57,563 nucleotides of DNA, taken from positions 1 through 57,563 of the forward strand of contig WQYG01000003.1 in the NCBI GenBank assembly GCA_009781395.1. The letters run 5' to 3'. Of this stretch, positions 54,873 through 57,563 are shown piece by piece (position 1 is the first letter of the stretch; each line of letters begins with the position of its first letter). Under the pieces are notes generated by a model that was not told where the DNA came from, did no database searches, and saw only the letters and a list, made by a program, of their open reading frames with translations. The DNA is from Candidatus Bathycorpusculum sp. (GTDB lineage Archaea; Thermoproteota; Bathyarchaeia; Bathyarchaeales; Bathycorpusculaceae). The translations under genes and the position numbers were made by a program.

Positions 54873-55163
54873 ATGTTAAGTAAAGCTGAAATAGAATTTT
54901 TGAAGAACCCTGAAAAATTCGATGCTAATTATAGTCGTGTGTTGCGTCATCGCATTAAAGTTAAAAGTGTTAAATGTGTGGAAGGGGCAACTTTGCTTTG
55001 GGGCAATAGGCCAACCATTACGGAAAACTGTAACGCCGTTACAAAATTCAGTAACGCCAATCCAAGCTCAAATCAAGCTTTAAATGCAAAAATAGTGGCG
55101 GGCCCGCTGGGATTTGAACCCAGGGCCTCCAGCTCCGCAGGCTGGTGTCATAATCCGTGCTAG
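54873..55163 (+). CDS. SSV-type integrase, N-terminal part (IntN), partitioned by integration
   Basis: The ATG at 54873 opens MLSKAEIEFLKNPEKFDANY and SRVLRHRIKVK, a typical start for archaeal tyrosine integrases. Residues ~76-90 (AGPLGFEPRASSSAG) are the att sequence read in frame, so codon 90 ends exactly at 55142. After that the frame runs six codons into the host tRNA sequence and stops. Joined to 51029 the frame continues as AVYTPNVEISLNWAD, which restores a 374-residue integrase after excision. Confidence 0.88.
   Translation: MLSKAEIEFLKNPEKFDANYSRVLRHRIKVKSVKCVEGATLLWGNRPTITENCNAVTKFSNANPSSNQALNAKIVAGPLGFEPRASSSAGWCHNPC
55096..55142. other. attR: 47-bp att copy inside the tRNA-Arg gene
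   Basis: Identical to 50982-51028. It covers the tRNA 3' end through the anticodon loop, so the tRNA gene stays intact after integration. Confidence 0.92.
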
Positions 55164-55174
55164 ACGACAGGCCC
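55096..55174 (-). tRNA. tRNA-Arg (GCG)
   Basis: On the minus strand the acceptor strand GGGCCTG pairs with CGGGCCC, followed by discriminator G and an encoded CCA (55096-55098). The D-arm is GTC...GAC, the anticodon arm CCAGC-CTGCGGA-GCTGG (anticodon GCG at 55136-55138), the variable loop AGGCC, and the T-arm CTGGG-TTCAAAT-CCCAG. No intron. A GTTTATTTA element at 55204-55212 is a fitting TATA box. Its 3' half is the integration target. Confidence 0.92.
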
Positions 55175-55533
55175 AGAACAGGAACTACACTACAACCCAG
55201 AGCTAAATAAACCTGACTCAAACAAAAAGCAATACTTAAAAAATAATGCTCAAACAAACGCATACATACACACCACCTACAGATAAAAAAATCAGCTGCG
55301 AGTATCTACAATTGTAAGGCAGCTCATCAGAAAAAATTTCTGAAATAACAAAAAATTTTGAAGGGGATACACTAGATGATTTTCCAACGGGCAATAACAA
55401 AAAAATATAGCTCAAAAAACAAACACTACCATAGTTTGTTTTCAGGGTTTCAGATAGAGCTCTACTTCTCAAAGAAGGATCAACATAACAAGTATATCAG
55501 GCACTATACAAAAATAGAGAGAAGAAAGGATTG
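55175..55533. other. Intergenic stretch, no gene seen
   Basis: About 360 AT-rich bases between the tRNA-Arg gene and the lysS stop. Short frames on either strand lack protein character. It carries the tRNA promoter. Confidence 0.5.
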
Positions 55534-57186
55534 TTATTGTTTGTTTAGGGCTCTTTCGAGAGCTTTGGAAACGTTTTGTTGACCCATGGCTAAAACATAG
55601 GGACCTAAACGTGGACCTTGGGGGGCACCCATCAAAATTGTATAAAGAATCTTGAAAAATTCGCCTGGTTTTAAGTCATTGTTTTTAGCGGCATTAAAAA
55701 TGGTGTTTTGAATTTTGTCAGAACCATCTGCCGATGTTGCGGTTATGGCGGATAGGTTTTGAAGTAGTTCGGCTACTGCTTTTTTGGCTTCGGTACTTAG
55801 TACAACATTGGTTTCTTTGATTTCTTCAAAGTCACTTGACCAATTTTTTGTGTATTCAATACGTTTAATCAAGTCGGCATCAATTTTTTGATTTTTTTGC
55901 AGATATCCATATGTTTGTAGTTTTTCGGCAATGTAATCATTTAAACAATCTTTTGGAGCCATTTTTACAAGGAAAGCCAGTAAATTGTAGGGTACGTGAA
56001 TGCTTGGGTTTTTAGGTGGATTCATTGACCAGCAGTACTGATAAAGCCCTTTTAGGCGTGTTGTTTCTTTTTGGTTGAGCTGTTTTTTATCAAAGTAAAC
56101 GTCTTCAAGTTCATCAAGTTCATTCATGTATAAGGGGATGTCTGAAACATCTATACTGCGAGTTCCAACGAACCGTTTAAGCATCAACAATAGTAAAGAT
56201 TGGGGGGAGCCATATTGGAGCCAAACTTGGGGGGTGAATACGTTTCCAGCGGATTTGGAAATTTTTTTGCCACCCTTATCGAGAAACATTTCATATTTTG
56301 CGTGGCTTGGGGGTTCAAAAGCTAATACTTCACAGCTAATGCGGTCGTTAATACGTACAGAATCTGCGATGTCTTTGCCATAGGCTTCGAAGCGAATATC
56401 AAGAGCTCTCCACCGAGCGGCAAACTCGCTTTTCCAGGTTAATTTACCATCACCCTTTTTGATGTCCATTTCTCCTTCATAGCCACATCCAGGAATTAGT
56501 CTGCCTTTAATTTCAAGTCCAATGCATTTATAGAAAACTTTGTCAGTTTTAGAGTCAAACCTGTAGGCTCTTGTTGTGTATAGGTGACCACATTTTTCAC
56601 ATATTGCAAAGTAAGGTAAAACTTCAGTGTAGGTTTCTTGTCCTACCTCTTCTTTTACTATTTGACCAACTTTTTGAGCGTTAGTTAATAGATCACGTAT
56701 TTCTTTTAATAGTAACCCTTTTTTGTAAACTTCATTAGCAGAATAATACTTGTATTGAATCCCACATTTGTCTAATGCGTCAAGTAGTAGGCTGCTCATG
56801 TGTTTGCCATAACTTTCATGACAACCAAATGGATCAGGAATACCGGAAACGGGGTAACCAAGATATTTTTCTAAATCAGCATTTGTAAGTCCAGCGGGAA
56901 CTTTTCTTAAACCATCCTTATCGTCACAATAAGCTATAAGTTCAGAGTTGTAACCCAAATCTTTTAGGGCTAATGAGACGGCATTGGAACGTGCGGCATC
57001 CCCTAAACTGCCAATATGGGGAAAACCAGAAGCCCCTAATCCCATTTCTGTTCGAATTAAACTTACATTTCGACCCAGTTGTTTTTCACGATCAATGACT
57101 TTCTGAGCCATCATATCATACCATGTTCCATGACCAATAGTAGTACTGGTTGTTTCTTCACTCAAGTCGGCTGCCTTCTTCAACAT
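55534..57186 (-). CDS. lysS: Lysyl-tRNA synthetase, class I
   Basis: The class I LysRS charges tRNA-Lys and is found in most archaea and a few bacteria. The 550-residue enzyme has the HIGH-like GASGFPHIGSLGD (~50-62), a cysteine-rich metal-binding insertion (CEKCGHLYTT, CGYEGEMD), the KMSKS-like KKISKSAGNVF, and a helical anticodon-binding C-terminus. The ATG at 57186 is chosen because the similarity starts soon after it (TTIGHGTWYDMMAQKVI). The longer ORF adds an unrelated Cys/Trp-rich leader. Confidence 0.96.
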   Translation of the reverse strand: MLKKAADLSEETTSTTIGHGTWYDMMAQKVIDREKQLGRNVSLIRTEMGLGASGFPHIGSLGDAARSNAVSLALKDLGYNSELIAYCDDKDGLRKVPAGLTNADLEKYLGYPVSGIPDPFGCHESYGKHMSSLLLDALDKCGIQYKYYSANEVYKKGLLLKEIRDLLTNAQKVGQIVKEEVGQETYTEVLPYFAICEKCGHLYTTRAYRFDSKTDKVFYKCIGLEIKGRLIPGCGYEGEMDIKKGDGKLTWKSEFAARWRALDIRFEAYGKDIADSVRINDRISCEVLAFEPPSHAKYEMFLDKGGKKISKSAGNVFTPQVWLQYGSPQSLLLLMLKRFVGTRSIDVSDIPLYMNELDELEDVYFDKKQLNQKETTRLKGLYQYCWSMNPPKNPSIHVPYNLLAFLVKMAPKDCLNDYIAEKLQTYGYLQKNQKIDADLIKRIEYTKNWSSDFEEIKETNVVLSTEAKKAVAELLQNLSAITATSADGSDKIQNTIFNAAKNNDLKPGEFFKILYTILMGAPQGPRLGPYVLAMGQQNVSKALERALNKQ

Positions 57187-57563
57187 AGCTGCACAGTAGT
57201 TATAAAAAAATGTTTTATTCCATTTCCACAGACAAAGACATACATTTGAAAAGAGATTCACCCACAAGCCATCTTATGACAGTTAAAAGCAAACAAGTTA
57301 TAACCACAAAACTGTTCACTCAAAAACTTACCGTGGCTACTTCAAAATATCGCCGTTATAGCAACATTACAACAAACATCGCATAAAGGGGTTGAGGGTT
57401 GTAATGTGGAAAGAAAACACTATAATTTGAAATACTAACGATATAGCAACTTGATTTTACATTGATAGTTTATATATCTCGGTTGTGTAGGTCTCTTCAG
57501 GCAGTTGTTTGATGTGAGGGCAACAGACGATAAAACAAGAGAAAACATTATCTTAGCAATGCA
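57187..57563. other. Upstream region of lysS, no further gene seen
   Basis: AT-rich. A GGAATAAAAC element around 57213-57222 (minus strand) could be the lysS TATA box. Nothing else recognised up to the window edge. Confidence 0.4.

Larger units (their letters stand above)
50982..55142. mobile_element. 4.1-kb SSV-type integrated element at tRNA-Arg(GCG)
   Basis: Identical 47-bp sequences bound the region (50982-51028 and 55096-55142). The right copy is the 3' half of an intact tRNA-Arg gene, and the left copy is a lone half-tRNA. The integrase is partitioned: N-terminal codons lie against the right copy and C-terminal codons against the left. Recombining the two copies gives a 4,114-bp circle with one in-frame 374-residue integrase. 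Contents are IntC, a leftward PD-(D/E)XK-like gene, a repeat-rich non-coding region, a small membrane-anchored protein gene, an inverted-repeat structure and IntN. No replication initiator is recognised. Confidence 0.9.

Noticed and set aside
55236-55472. 78-codon leftward open frame
   Set aside because: No protein character and no start signals; it lies in the spacer between the tRNA-Arg gene and lysS.

Overview
The window is archaeal. It encodes a class I lysyl-tRNA synthetase, a CTP-dependent riboflavin kinase, PurS as a separate subunit, a GPN-loop GTPase, a PAC2 protein, an MtrH methyltransferase, a CofE-type ligase, an ADP-forming acyl-CoA synthetase subunit and an intron-containing initiator tRNA. 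TATA boxes lie about 26 bases from probable start sites, and at least one gene looks leaderless. MtrH beside a lone corrinoid protein, an ADP-forming acyl-CoA synthetase, cobamide salvage genes, AT-rich DNA and several adhesin-like surface proteins suggest a member of Bathyarchaeia, possibly host-associated. That placement is inference from gene content.

Layout. 1-1.2 kb: 5' part of a large surface protein. 1.6-6.9 kb: leftward operon purM-purS-purL-purQ followed by a CobZ/PgpA-like phosphatase. 7.3-12 kb: bacterial-type metK, a winged-helix protein, a GPN GTPase, a frameshifted von Willebrand A surface protein and a small zinc ribbon. 12.2-14.7 kb: rnfD-rnfC without other rnf genes. 15-20.8 kb: a radical SAM/SPASM protein and two large GT-C-like membrane proteins. 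20.9-23.8 kb: corrinoid protein, MtrH, a small membrane protein and CbiZ. 24.2-27.3 kb: an asparagine-synthetase-like ATPase, HtpX with an EF-hand, and a repeat-rich surface protein. 27.4-33.9 kb: leftward hisGDCBHAFI without hisE. 34-46.8 kb: housekeeping genes (PAC2, initiator tRNA, cofE, acyl-CoA synthetase, ribK, inositol-phosphate synthase, gcvH, a CoA-disulfide-reductase-like flavoprotein, pgk, bacterial-type gap). 47.3-49.4 kb: a fusion of an extracellular repeat domain with a cation/proton antiporter. 49.4-55.2 kb: a tRNA-Arg integration hot spot. 55.5-57.2 kb: lysS.

The most notable system is a 4,114-bp integrated element between two identical 47-bp att copies (50982-51028 and 55096-55142). 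The right copy is the 3' half of a tRNA-Arg(GCG) gene. Its SSV-type integrase is split by integration: the N-terminal 90 codons lie at the right end and the C-terminal 284 codons at the left end. Joining the two att copies restores one 374-residue frame exactly. Inside are a PD-(D/E)XK-like protein, a small membrane-anchored protein, three degenerate direct repeats with an exact 70-bp period, and a 33-bp perfect inverted repeat built on the palindrome GTGAACATATATGTTCAC. A decayed integrase C-terminus just to the left shows that a related element integrated here earlier.

Other notable points are a PurQ whose nucleophilic cysteine is serine, the adhesin-antiporter fusion, an EF-hand loop in HtpX, bacterial-type metK and gap in an archaeon, an orphan RnfCD pair, and a CbiZ whose C-terminal domain resembles the CobZ-like protein encoded elsewhere in the window.
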